In this document: one piece after another, positions 23,342 through 31,384 of the stretch | How positions within the stretch are numbered: the first letter of the stretch is position 1 | How the letters are laid out: each line of letters begins with the position of its first letter | Assembly: GCA_035516175.1 (NCBI GenBank) | Contig: DATJAO010000058.1 | Location: 1-35,585 of the forward strand | Reading direction: 5' to 3' | DNA from: DASPSR01 sp035516175 | GTDB taxonomy: Bacteria > Nitrospirota > UBA9217 | DNA length: 35,585 nt | The notes under the pieces: model-generated | The model's input: the letters and a program-made list of their open reading frames with translations, nothing else | The model's database searches: none | Told to the model about the DNA's origin: nothing | Program-made: the position numbers and the translations under genes

Positions 23342-26221
23342 ATGAACAAGCTTGAACTAATCGGCTATCCATTATTGTTCATTTCAGCAGTCGAATTTTT
23401 ATTGGCCTTTATCCTGCTCAGGAAAAAACCGACAACACCCCTCCATAAAATCACCGCCGCATTCGCCTTCTTCGCCGCCTCTTATTGCCTGTTTGCGGGG
23501 ATTGTGTATATTCGGGCTTCTTTGGGCTTGGATTACGACATTTTCTATCGCTCCTGCTGGGTTGGATGGATTGGCATCGCTCCGGCATTCCAGCTCATCT
23601 TCTACATAAGACAGGATAAGAGCCGCTCAGCGCGCGGAGTCGTTTTTAGCCTTTACGCTTTCTGGATTAGTATTTATATCCTCTGTCTCTTTACCGATCT
23701 TGTAGAGACAGGGGTTTATTCCCTGCTGCCTTACGTTGACCGCAGAGGTCCTCTTGAGATCCCGTGCCGTTTGGTCGGGGCGGTGTTAATCCTCTGGTTT
23801 ATCTATGAGCTCGACAGGCTAAGAAAACATAGTAAGGGATTAAAGAGGACACAGGTCAATTACCTACTCGTGGGTGTCTTGATTTACGCTGCAGGTGTCG
23901 GGCTTGCTACGGGTTTTTTCCAGCTTTTCGGCGGCTTCGGCTTCGATCCAAGTTTGGGCTCATATTTTAGCCTCCCCTGGGTGGCCCTCACCTTTTACGC
24001 CATAACCCGTTACCGATTGTTTGATATATCGCTTATTATATCACGAGCGCTTATGATCGTGTTCTTGTCTCTCCTCCTGTCAGCCCTTCACATCGGGCTG
24101 TTCAGGCTGTTCGAACCGGCCATGGGCGCAACGCTCGCGATATTGACCTCGCTCTTTCTTATCGGCACGGTTTTCTTCGGGACCCATCTCAGCAGGAAGG
24201 TACAGTGGCGGATTCTGCAGTTCCTCGTGAAGGACAAATATGACTATCAAAGCATTCTCAAAGAATCAATCAAGGCGATCATTACCATCCTGGATCTAGA
24301 CGAATTACTGAACTACATCATCGCCAGTATGAAAAAAGGCCTAATGGTGGAAAACATATATCTTTCGCTGAAGGATAAGGGCGGAAATTATTCCTTACAG
24401 TATGGCGATGGCGGTAATCGAGAGAGGAAGAGCGAATGTCTCCTCAACAACACCGCCATCGATTGGTTGCGGCGGAAAGGGCACATTGTCGTGCGGGCAG
24501 CGCTTGAGACCGAGTCCAATGACGACGACAGTCTGATCATGAACGAATACATGAAGAAGATAGGCGCTGAACTTATCATTCCGCTGGTTTACATAGGAGA
24601 TATCAAGGGATATATCATGCTCGGACAGAAAGGCAGCGGAGAGCCCTATGTCCAGAGTGACATCGATCTCCTTGAATTGCTCGCCGCCCATGCGGCAATC
24701 GCGATTGAAAATGCCCGGCTCTATGAAGAGGCCAAAAGGTCGAAAGCCTCCTTTCTGGAGAGTGAATCGAAATTCCGCACTTTGGCCGATACCGCCTCCA
24801 TCGCAATATTCATCCACCAGGGAGGGAAATTACTCTACGCCAACCACGCTGCAGAGATCATTGGCGGATATACGGTTGATGAATATCTAGCCATGGATGT
24901 CCTGCGCCTTGCCCACCCCGATTATCTGGACACGATCAAGGCACTGTCGCTCGAGCCCATGGACGGCGGTCGGCGGCCCATTCAATATGAGTTCAAGATC
25001 GTAAGAAAAGACGGAAAGGAGCGGTGGGTGCTCATGACTGCCGGTATCGCGGAGTATGAGGAAAGATCCGCGGTCGTCGGAACGCTTATTGATATTACTG
25101 CGCGCAAATATGCTGAAGAAGAGACGGAACGTCTTTTTAGGGAGCTCGAAAAAGCCACTCGATCCCTCAAGGAGAGCGAGGCTAAGTTCCGTACATTGGC
25201 AGAGACGACGACCGCCGGGATCTTCATACATCGGGGAGAAAAGTTCCTCTACGCCAACACCGCCGGTGAACATCTTACCGGCTATAAGCAGGATGAACTT
25301 CTTTCCATGGATTTTTGGAATGTCCTTCATCCCGATTATCGTGGGATAGCGCGTGAACGCGGACAAGCGCGTCTGGCCGGTGTGAAGTTTCCTCAGGAAT
25401 ATGAATTCAAGATTATCACGAAAAATGGAGAGCAACGCTGGGTCAATATGACCGCAGGAGTTATCGGGTATCAAGGTGCGCCTGCGGTCATGGCGACACT
25501 GTTTGATATTAATGCACGTAAACAGGCGGAAGATGAAAAGGAGAAATTCTACGGAGAGAGCGTCAAACAGTACCAGAAAAGGATTGAAGAAGAGAGGCAG
25601 CACCGGATCGAAAAAGAGAAGATCCTCATGGACCTTCATGACGGCATTGGAGGTATCACGACGAACATAAGCATTCTTGCCGAGCTTGCACAAAAGACAT
25701 CATCGCTTCCCGAAATCAAGAAAACAGTCTCCATCATATCCCGGCTTTCCAAAGAAGGGATATCTGAGATTCGGGGTTTCATGCACAGCCTCGACAATAC
25801 CGATCTGAACTGGCGGACCCTCGCAGTAGAGCTTCGAAATCAGGGCACCAATATGGTAGAATCCCATGCGATCACCTTTGCTCTGGAAACCTCAGTGGAT
25901 GAGACGCACGAACAGCCCGGCAGCCTACTCTGGGTGAACCTTTTCAAAATCTACAAGGAGGCGCTGACAAATGTCATAAAACATTCGCGCGCCAGAAACG
26001 TTAAAGCGAAGCTGCAGATCAACCATGAAAAACTGTTGCTTTTGATAGAAGATGATGGTGTGGGGTTGGGAGACGGCAGGCACGGAAGAGGATTGTCCAA
26101 CATGCGGACAAGGGCCGAGGAACTGGGGGGGAGGGTTACGATACTATCTACTTCTGGCACCCAGGTGCGCGTTGAATTGCCACTGCCTGTAAAATACCAT
26201 GATCAAGGGATGGTATTGTAG
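23342..26221 (+). CDS. Membrane sensor histidine kinase (multi-TM, GAF, two PAS, HisKA_3)
   Basis: 959 residues. The first 300 contain eight or nine hydrophobic segments, an N-terminal 7TM-type sensor followed by two more helices. A GAF domain spans about 310-465 (ending LLAAHAAIAIENARLYEEA). Two PAS domains follow at about 475-595 and 610-735, near-duplicates of each other: both begin SE(S/A)KFRTLA(D/E)T and hold LLYANHA or FLYANTA, with FKI(V/I)xKxGxxRWVxMTAG. The kinase core is of the NarX/DesK class: H766 in MDLHDGIGG, N-box KIYKEALTNVIKHS, G1 EDDGVGLG and G2 GRGLSNMRTRAEELGG. The ligand is unknown; no haem or FAD signature is clear to me. GGAGG precedes the ATG. Its partner regulator starts 25 bases after the stop. 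Confidence 0.93.
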   Translation: MNKLELIGYPLLFISAVEFLLAFILLRKKPTTPLHKITAAFAFFAASYCLFAGIVYIRASLGLDYDIFYRSCWVGWIGIAPAFQLIFYIRQDKSRSARGVVFSLYAFWISIYILCLFTDLVETGVYSLLPYVDRRGPLEIPCRLVGAVLILWFIYELDRLRKHSKGLKRTQVNYLLVGVLIYAAGVGLATGFFQLFGGFGFDPSLGSYFSLPWVALTFYAITRYRLFDISLIISRALMIVFLSLLLSALHIGLFRLFEPAMGATLAILTSLFLIGTVFFGTHLSRKVQWRILQFLVKDKYDYQSILKESIKAIITILDLDELLNYIIASMKKGLMVENIYLSLKDKGGNYSLQYGDGGNRERKSECLLNNTAIDWLRRKGHIVVRAALETESNDDDSLIMNEYMKKIGAELIIPLVYIGDIKGYIMLGQKGSGEPYVQSDIDLLELLAAHAAIAIENARLYEEAKRSKASFLESESKFRTLADTASIAIFIHQGGKLLYANHAAEIIGGYTVDEYLAMDVLRLAHPDYLDTIKALSLEPMDGGRRPIQYEFKIVRKDGKERWVLMTAGIAEYEERSAVVGTLIDITARKYAEEETERLFRELEKATRSLKESEAKFRTLAETTTAGIFIHRGEKFLYANTAGEHLTGYKQDELLSMDFWNVLHPDYRGIARERGQARLAGVKFPQEYEFKIITKNGEQRWVNMTAGVIGYQGAPAVMATLFDINARKQAEDEKEKFYGESVKQYQKRIEEERQHRIEKEKILMDLHDGIGGITTNISILAELAQKTSSLPEIKKTVSIISRLSKEGISEIRGFMHSLDNTDLNWRTLAVELRNQGTNMVESHAITFALETSVDETHEQPGSLLWVNLFKIYKEALTNVIKHSRARNVKAKLQINHEKLLLLIEDDGVGLGDGRHGRGLSNMRTRAEELGGRVTILSTSGTQVRVELPLPVKYHDQGMVL

Positions 26222-26246
26222 GACATTTTATGATAAGGTTAATCCT

Positions 26247-26873
26247 ATGCGATTAGTCATTGTTGAAGACGATCCCCTTTTGTTGGAAAACCTTAAACTG
26301 CTCCTGAGCGGTGAGTCAGGCATTATCGTTGGTGGCGCTTTCAGTTCGGCGGAGGAGGCACTGCACGCGCTCAAGAAGGCTGCTCCGGAAGTCATGCTTG
26401 CCGACTTGGGACTGCCCGGCATGTCCGGAATAGAGCTCATTAAAAAAGTTAAGGAAGAAATGCCCGGCGTCGAAATCCTGGCCCATACCGTGTTCGAAGA
26501 CCGGGAAAATGTCTTTTCCGCAATAAAAGCTGGTGCATCAGGATACATCCTGAAAGGAAGCAGTCCTCGCGAGATCGTTGAAGCCATTCATGAACTTCAT
26601 AAAGGCGGCGCGCCCATGAGCCCCAAAATAGCACGCAAGGTAATCCACGAATTTCAGGATGAGAACATTACTGGTGATCAGTATATCTTGAGCCAGCGCG
26701 AAAAGGACGTTGTAAGGTGTATTGAAGAAGGGCTAACCTATAAAGAAATATCGAAAAAATTGAAAATAAGTTCGCATACCGTGCATACCCATATCAAGAA
26801 TATCTACGAAAAGCTCCATGCCAAGGACAGGGGCGACGCTCTCATTAAGGCCAGAAAAACCGGTATCATATGA
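26247..26873 (+). CDS. NarL/FixJ-family response regulator
   Basis: 208 residues from ATG 26247, which follows AAGG by 9 bases and matches the usual N-terminus MRLVIVEDD. A longer frame from 26199 would overlap the kinase gene. Receiver: E-D-D pair, phosphoacceptor D in MLADLGLPGMSG, T in HTVFED, K in ILKGSS. Output: a LuxR-type helix-turn-helix, LSQREKDVVRCIEEGLTYKEISKKLKISSHTVHTHIKNIYEKL, so it binds DNA as a dimer when phosphorylated. It pairs with the HisKA_3 kinase directly upstream; such kinase-regulator pairs belong to the same class by definition. Targets are not visible, and it may regulate its own operon through 23080-23340. Confidence 0.94.
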   Translation: MRLVIVEDDPLLLENLKLLLSGESGIIVGGAFSSAEEALHALKKAAPEVMLADLGLPGMSGIELIKKVKEEMPGVEILAHTVFEDRENVFSAIKAGASGYILKGSSPREIVEAIHELHKGGAPMSPKIARKVIHEFQDENITGDQYILSQREKDVVRCIEEGLTYKEISKKLKISSHTVHTHIKNIYEKLHAKDRGDALIKARKTGII

Positions 26874-27194
26874 CATGAACGCAACCGGCCATAGAGCAGT
26901 GCAGAATTCTGCGGACGTTACTCTCCTGTCCCGCTGTTTAATAACTTTTTCCTATACCCCGAATGAAATTTCTCTGCATACCCTAAAAATACCCATGTCA
27001 GGCGATTTACTTTGATGAGAAACCCCGGTAACCTTTATACAGATTTTACAGCCCGTTGCTTGTCATGTACGGCGACCAATGAGCCGGAAGAATGATAGAA
27101 AAGTGCTTGTGCTCCGTGTCGGACAGGCGCAGATGTGAACATGCTGAAACACATCCGGACGTGATCTCCATGGAAGTTGAGTGCGCATAAAAAC
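26874..27194. other. Non-coding stretch after the two-component pair
   Basis: I see no convincing gene, terminator or promoter here. It is interrupted in all frames apart from short fragments. A 19-codon frame at 27077 begins MSRKNDRKVLVL and stops; I do not assign it. Confidence 0.4.
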
Positions 27195-27389
27195 ATGAAG
27201 AAAGAAGATAAAACAATAAGCCTGGGAAAATACCTTCTTATGAGTGAGCAGGAAAAAGACGCCGAAATTCAAGAAGCTGTGATCCGCTTGCAGAAGCGTA
27301 TCCAGGAGATACTCTATTTGCTCGAAGTCGAAAACGTCCCTGCTGCGGTCAGGCAGGAATCTCGCGAGAAAAAAGAAACAACCGGCTAA
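27195..27389 (+). CDS. Small hypothetical protein, 64 residues
   Basis: ATG 27195 to stop 27387-27389; an upstream TTG at 27177 would add six residues. The protein is charged and mostly helical (EKDAEIQEAVIRLQKRIQEI), probably forming a short coiled coil, with a Lys/Glu-rich tail. I recognise no family. No good ribosome binding site precedes it and no promoter is obvious, so it may not be expressed. It stands alone between the NarL-type regulator and ilvE. Confidence 0.4.
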   Translation: MKKEDKTISLGKYLLMSEQEKDAEIQEAVIRLQKRIQEILYLLEVENVPAAVRQESREKKETTG

Positions 27390-27926
27390 TCTTACAATCG
27401 TTCAAATTATATTCATACCTCAACTATCATGCCTACCAAGGACCATGGCCTCACGGCAATTCACATGGACTCTTCCCCGCTAACAGGAATAGGCTGATGC
27501 CGGCACCTCAGAAAGGGGAGTGGATGTTCAAAATCGCAGAACGCAGACAATTGTCGGGACGATATCATGTTATGCAATCAAATCTCATGCCAGTCGACGC
27601 CGGCTATATAAATACCAGCAATTGTTGGGGGCGATAGTATCGCTACATGGAATAGAGATTTGTTAGCGTGGCAAGAAGGCTATTGCTGGAAGAACTGCGG
27701 CCTCGCAGATACGTGGGATATGGACTCCCTGCCTGTGACCATCAAGGAAAATCAGTCGATATCTGCTCCCCTCTTCTTTATCCATTATGAGCCTGGATTT
27801 TTAATTTTTCCGTTTCTCGCAAGCACCATCGCGTGTTCGCAGGTAGGCGATGTTTCCACTGCCCAGAGGCTATTCACGGTGCGACGTAATTCAATTCAAA
27901 CGCTTGGAAAAAGCGGAAAAAAACGA
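27390..27926. other. Non-coding or decayed stretch before ilvE
   Basis: About 540 bases without a supported gene. At 27524 an ATG behind GGGGAG opens a 37-codon frame beginning MFKIAERRQL, reminiscent of the N-terminus of NfnA/sulfide dehydrogenase-type oxidoreductases, but only about ten residues match. The open frame at 27660-28073 overlaps ilvE in another frame and has no family resemblance. A small hairpin GCGAT-AGT-ATCGC lies at 27631-27643. Confidence 0.35.
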
Positions 27927-27955
27927 TTGACAATTTTGGCGCAGGCTGTTATATA
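27927..27955 (+). promoter_or_regulatory. Promoter abutting the ilvE start codon
   Basis: TTGACA (27927-27932), 17-base spacer, TATATA (27950-27955). Transcription should start at about 27961-27963, directly at the ATG at 27964, implying a leaderless message. Confidence 0.6.
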
Positions 27956-27963
27956 TGACGTCT

Positions 27964-28905
27964 ATGCTGGAGGCTACAGAAAAAATATGGATGAACGGCG
28001 CGTTCGTGAAGTGGGACGACGCCAAGGTGCACGTCCTAACGCACTCGCTTCACTACAGCACGGTTGTGTTTGAGGGCATCCGCTGCTACAAGACCGATGC
28101 CGGATCTGCGGTGTTCAGACTGCAGGAGCATGTGGATCGTCTTTTTGATTCTGCGCACATCCTGCAGATGCAGATTCCCTACACCCGTGAGGCAGTAGCC
28201 GAGGCCATCCTTGAAACAGTCCGCGAGAACAAAATAGATGCGTGTTACATCAGACCGCTGGCATACATCGGCTACGGCGCCATGGGTGTCTTTCCCAAGG
28301 GGAACCCCATTGACCTTGCCATTGCGGTCTGGCCCTGGGGCAGCTACCTGGGGGAGGAAGGGATCAAGAACGGTATCCGCGTCAAGATTTCATCTTTCAT
28401 CCGGCCTCACGTGAATGCTACAATGGTGCGCGCCAAGGCTTCGGCGAACTATGCTAATGGTCTTCTTGCTAAACGGGAGGCGCTTAGTGATGGCTACGAT
28501 GAGGCCATGCTGCTCGACACCGAGGGCTACGTCGCGGAGGGAAGCGGCGAGAACGTCTTCATGGTGCGCAAGGGGCTAATCAAGACGCCACCGCTTACAG
28601 CTATCCTTGAAGGTGTCACGCGGGATACGATTGTGCAGATCGCTGCGGAGCGGGGTATGCGCCTCGTGGAAGAGCGGTTTACCCGGGACGAACTTTACAT
28701 AGCCGACGAGGCGTTCTTCACCGGTACGGCGGCTGAGGTGACCCCGATTAGGGAAGTGGACAACCGCATCATCGGCAATGGCAAGCCCGGTCCGGTAACC
28801 GCAGAGCTTCAATCCGCATTTTTCGATATTGTGCACGGTAGGGATAGCCGTCATGGAGACTGGCTCACCTATGTATACGCGACGCAGTCGGCCATGAAGA
28901 AATAG
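27964..28905 (+). CDS. ilvE: Branched-chain amino acid aminotransferase
   Basis: 313 residues from ATG 27964; an in-frame ATG at 27955 would add three. The start matches the family N-terminus, xxEKIWMNGAFVKWDDAKVHVLTHSLHY. It is a fold type IV PLP enzyme that interconverts branched-chain amino acids and their 2-oxo acids using glutamate. The PLP lysine is K158 in RAKASANYANG. FEGIRCY, YIRPLAYIGYGAMGV, EAMLLDTEGYVAEGSGENVFMV and FFTGTAAEVTPI are conserved. No ribosome binding site is found and the promoter -10 ends 8 bases before the ATG, so translation is probably leaderless. It stands alone, without other ilv genes. D-amino acid aminotransferase is a less likely reading, as the RCY and GTAAEVTP motifs are IlvE-like. 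Confidence 0.93.
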   Translation: MLEATEKIWMNGAFVKWDDAKVHVLTHSLHYSTVVFEGIRCYKTDAGSAVFRLQEHVDRLFDSAHILQMQIPYTREAVAEAILETVRENKIDACYIRPLAYIGYGAMGVFPKGNPIDLAIAVWPWGSYLGEEGIKNGIRVKISSFIRPHVNATMVRAKASANYANGLLAKREALSDGYDEAMLLDTEGYVAEGSGENVFMVRKGLIKTPPLTAILEGVTRDTIVQIAAERGMRLVEERFTRDELYIADEAFFTGTAAEVTPIREVDNRIIGNGKPGPVTAELQSAFFDIVHGRDSRHGDWLTYVYATQSAMKK

Positions 28906-29005
28906 AATGCCAGTCACGAACCTCGCGGGGTAAAGATCCATAAAATAGAGTCTGATTTTACCCACTGTGCTTCTCTTAGGCTTCGTGATTGACATCGATA
29001 GGCAT

Positions 29006-29090
29006 GCCGAAGTGGTGGAATTGGTAGACACGCACGTTTGAGGGGCGTGTGGGGCAACCCATGGGGGTTCGAGTCCCCCCTTCGGCACCA
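29006..29090 (+). tRNA. tRNA-Leu (anticodon GAG)
   Basis: An 85-base cloverleaf with encoded CCA. Acceptor stem GCCGAAG/CTTCGGC; D arm with GGTGGAATTGGTAGAC; anticodon stem CACGT/GCGTG around TTGAGGG, giving GAG, which reads CUC and CUU codons. A long variable arm TGGG-GCAA-CCCA is typical of class II tRNA-Leu, and the T arm is GGGGG-TTCGAGT-CCCCC. TTTTTT directly after the CCA may help terminate transcription. Confidence 0.97.
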
Positions 29091-29154
29091 TTTTTTCCAC
29101 CGTGCACGACAGCAGGCAGAGCAGTATTCCATCTCGCTTTTCTGACTTCATCCA

Positions 29155-30768
29155 ATGAAGAAGTTTCCCTATATAATCGCCATCCTTTGCATTGCGCTGC
29201 TGTTTCCCGCGGCTGCTTTTCCTCAGGAAGCCAAAAGCAAAAACACTACGCTTGGTATCATATCCGTACCCCTCGCAAATGTGCATGGGGAACCTCTGCC
29301 CAAATCGGGCCTCGTGACGCAGGTACTCATGGCCGATGAGGTGCGCATCCTCGAAAAGCAGGACTACCGGTACCGGATTGCCATTCCGGGCCAAGACGAC
29401 CGCGAGGGCTGGATCCAGCAGGAAGCGGTCTCAATTCCCAAGGACAAGGGCCGTCACTATCTGAACGCTGAGCGTCAGTGGATTGTAATAGCTGTGCCCA
29501 AGACTGAAGCGCTGATCCTGGACAAGACAGGTAATCACAAAGTCCCGCTCTACGCCGGCACGTTTTTGCCGGTGCTCGAAAAAAATCCGGATGGCTTCAC
29601 GGTGCAGTTCCCTGACCGCTCCATCGCGATCATCGATTCAGCGGATGCAATGCCCGTAAAGCCTTCTGACCCGGTCATAAACGACTCCACACCCGAAGAG
29701 ATTGCATCGACGGCAAAAAAGTTTCTTGGCGTGCGCTATCTTGCAGGCGGGCTCACGGCCCAGGGCATGGACATCCGTGGCCTCATCCACATCGTCTACC
29801 GTATACACGGCTATCCCATAGGCACCGACGACGCATCGTTTCAGGCAAACGCGGAGCACGTTTCGAAGAAAGAACTCCAGCCAGGTGATATCCTCATCTT
29901 CCATGGCGAGAGTGAGGGGCTCTTCCTCGGGAATGGCAGGTTCTTACATGCTGCGAAAAGGAATAGCATTCAGCTGGTCGGCATCTACGACCGGAGGTAT
30001 GCCAACGCCCTCCAGTATGGACTGCGCATCATCGGCTCCAGCCCCGATGAAAAGAAAATAATGGCAGAGATGACGGCAGACGAGATCCTTCTTGCTCAGG
30101 CGCGGACGTCAAGGCTGCCGCTCGGCAAAAGAATTTCGTACTGGGCAAGCCGCTTTATCGGCACGCACTACGATGCGGACCCGCTCGGCCTGTACGTGCG
30201 CACAAACCGAATCATCGCGGACGAAAAGGTCGACTGCATGTATCATACCTTCCGCGCCGTGGAGCTTGCCCGGAGCAGTACGCCGGCCGGGGCCATAGAA
30301 CAAGCACTCTCGCTCCGGTTTATAACCGAGGGTAAAATCGTAGACGGCCTTGTCACAAACTATGACGAACGCTTCCAGTACGGCGAGGACATGGTCTTCA
30401 GCAACAAGTGGGGAAAGAACATGACCACCGAACTCGGCACGCCGAGAACGATTCCTGGCGCCCGAGGTAGAGACACAGTAGACATCCTCCCCAAGTCTGT
30501 TCTCGCGACGCGCACATTTCAGAAAAAACTTCAGGACGGCGATATCATTTACTGGGTCAAGGATCCGAAGAGGCGCGCTGCCGACGAAATCGTTGCTCAT
30601 CTCTCGATCGTCCGCATCAAATCCGGCAAGCCCTACCTGATCCATGCTGCAGGCAGCAAGGAAAAAGAGGGATCCCCCGGCGGTGGTGTGGTGAAAGAGG
30701 TTCCCTTCTCAGACTATGTGCATTCAATGCGCTTCATCGGCGCGTTCGTAACACGATTTGAGCAGTAG
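29155..30768 (+). CDS. Secreted SH3-NlpC/P60-DUF1460 protein with an inactive first peptidase domain
   Basis: 537 residues. An N-terminal signal peptide (about 1-23, MKKFPYIIAILCIALLF) predicts export. Two SH3-like regions follow (about 35-165). An NlpC/P60 fold spans about 180-295 (AKKFLGVRYLAGGLTAQGMD), with H265 of the catalytic dyad present in FLHAAK. The D-C-S-G motif, however, is D206-I207-R208-G209, so the nucleophile is missing. The C-terminal third matches DUF1460-type peptidoglycan amidases: WASRFIGTHYD, then C361 in KVDCMYHTF and GDIIYWV. That cysteine is intact. Likely role: cell-wall hydrolysis or binding, with the first domain as a binding module. No ribosome binding site is evident before the ATG. 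It lies just after the tRNA. Confidence 0.8.
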   Translation: MKKFPYIIAILCIALLFPAAAFPQEAKSKNTTLGIISVPLANVHGEPLPKSGLVTQVLMADEVRILEKQDYRYRIAIPGQDDREGWIQQEAVSIPKDKGRHYLNAERQWIVIAVPKTEALILDKTGNHKVPLYAGTFLPVLEKNPDGFTVQFPDRSIAIIDSADAMPVKPSDPVINDSTPEEIASTAKKFLGVRYLAGGLTAQGMDIRGLIHIVYRIHGYPIGTDDASFQANAEHVSKKELQPGDILIFHGESEGLFLGNGRFLHAAKRNSIQLVGIYDRRYANALQYGLRIIGSSPDEKKIMAEMTADEILLAQARTSRLPLGKRISYWASRFIGTHYDADPLGLYVRTNRIIADEKVDCMYHTFRAVELARSSTPAGAIEQALSLRFITEGKIVDGLVTNYDERFQYGEDMVFSNKWGKNMTTELGTPRTIPGARGRDTVDILPKSVLATRTFQKKLQDGDIIYWVKDPKRRAADEIVAHLSIVRIKSGKPYLIHAAGSKEKEGSPGGGVVKEVPFSDYVHSMRFIGAFVTRFEQ

Positions 30769-30856
30769 TACTTCGTAAAAATTTTGGTTTAATAATATAT
30801 GCTCCTCTCTTGATATCCTCTGTCTTAATAATTTCAAATAAACGATATGTGAACCT

Positions 30857-30877
30857 TGATGCACGATGCATGACGTA
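30857..30877. repeat. Heptamer-period micro-repeat
   Basis: Successive 7-base units TGATGCA, CGATGCA and TGACGTA in the gap between the peptidase gene and the comM relic. Confidence 0.45.
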
Positions 30878-30930
30878 AGAAGCTTTTTACCAGTATCCTG
30901 CTTGTTGTCTCCACCTTCAAAGGAGCCCCA

Positions 30931-31145
30931 ATGTTCTCCACGGTCATCAGATCGACGACACTCGGCACCGACCCTTACTGTTGAAGCTGAAATCGCGAGC
31001 AGGGGACTTCCTCCCGGCGCGCATTTACAACCCCGTGCTTAAGGTCGCACGCACCATCGCAGACATTGAGGGGAGCGAGCAGTTTGTGTCTGATCATGTT
31101 TCCGAGACCATTCAGCACAGAAGTTTGGACCGGAGGGTGAATTAA
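30931..31145 (+). pseudogene. comM (yifB) relic: both gene ends, middle deleted
   Basis: An ATG behind AGGAG opens MFSTVIRSTTLGTDPY, the N-terminus of the ComM/YifB AAA+ Mg-chelatase-like helicase used in natural transformation. After a frameshift near 30976 the reading continues TVEAEIASRGLPP. At about 31010-31017 the sequence jumps to the extreme C-terminus of the family: ARIYNPVLKVARTIADIEGS, then VSETIQHRSLDRR, ending TAA 31143-31145. A full ComM has about 500 residues; about 70 remain, in three frames. The whole ATPase core is gone. A large internal deletion plus one indel explains it. Confidence 0.8.
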
Positions 31146-31160
31146 GACCCAAATAATATC

Positions 31161-31190
31161 TTGACAATGACCGGTGTTCTCAAATATTAT
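31161..31190 (+). promoter_or_regulatory. Strong promoter of the pycA leader RNA
   Basis: TTGACA (31161-31166), 18-base spacer, TATTAT (31185-31190). Transcription should start near 31197, about 188 bases before the pycA ATG. Confidence 0.65.
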
Positions 31191-31196
31191 AAGCCT

Positions 31197-31362
31197 CACC
31201 TGTAGCGGTGCGCTGTCAGTACAGGAATATCTTCAGCATGCGGACAGACAATCATTATGATACTTTCCAGCTATGCTGTGGACCGGGGTAGTTTGACAAT
31301 AAAGACCTTTGCCGGGGTGAATAGAAGCGTACCAGCTATTCATCGGGTAAAGGTCTTTTTAT
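31197..31362 (+). ncRNA. Structured leader RNA or small RNA upstream of pycA
   Basis: Between the promoter and pycA lies an RNA with several helices: CCTGT/ACAGG (31199-31203, 31221-31225); CAGCAT/ATGCTG (31234-31239, 31273-31278), enclosing a small ATCAT/ATGAT hairpin; and a long terminator hairpin (31301-31358). Two short words, CCAGCTAT and CCGGGGT, occur both in the middle part and in the terminator. Either this is an attenuated 5' leader (riboswitch-like or protein-controlled) or an independent small RNA of about 165 bases. It matches no RNA class that I recognise. Confidence 0.45.
31301..31362 (+). terminator. Intrinsic terminator immediately upstream of pycA
   Basis: AAAGACCTTT (31301-31310) pairs with AAAGGTCTTT (31349-31358) over 10 bp, and TGAATAG (31318-31324) with CTATTCA (31336-31342) over 7 bp, followed by TTTTTAT. 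It ends 23 bases before the pycA ATG. Confidence 0.8.
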
Positions 31363-31384
31363 CTGATAGGTATGGGGAACAACG

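Noticed and set aside
27660..28073. 137-codon open frame upstream of ilvE
   Set aside because: Its last third overlaps ilvE in another frame, it has no ribosome binding site and its composition is not protein-like.
28576..29394. 272-codon open frame on the minus strand
   Set aside because: It runs antisense across ilvE, the tRNA-Leu gene and the start of the peptidase gene, each of which has strong independent support.
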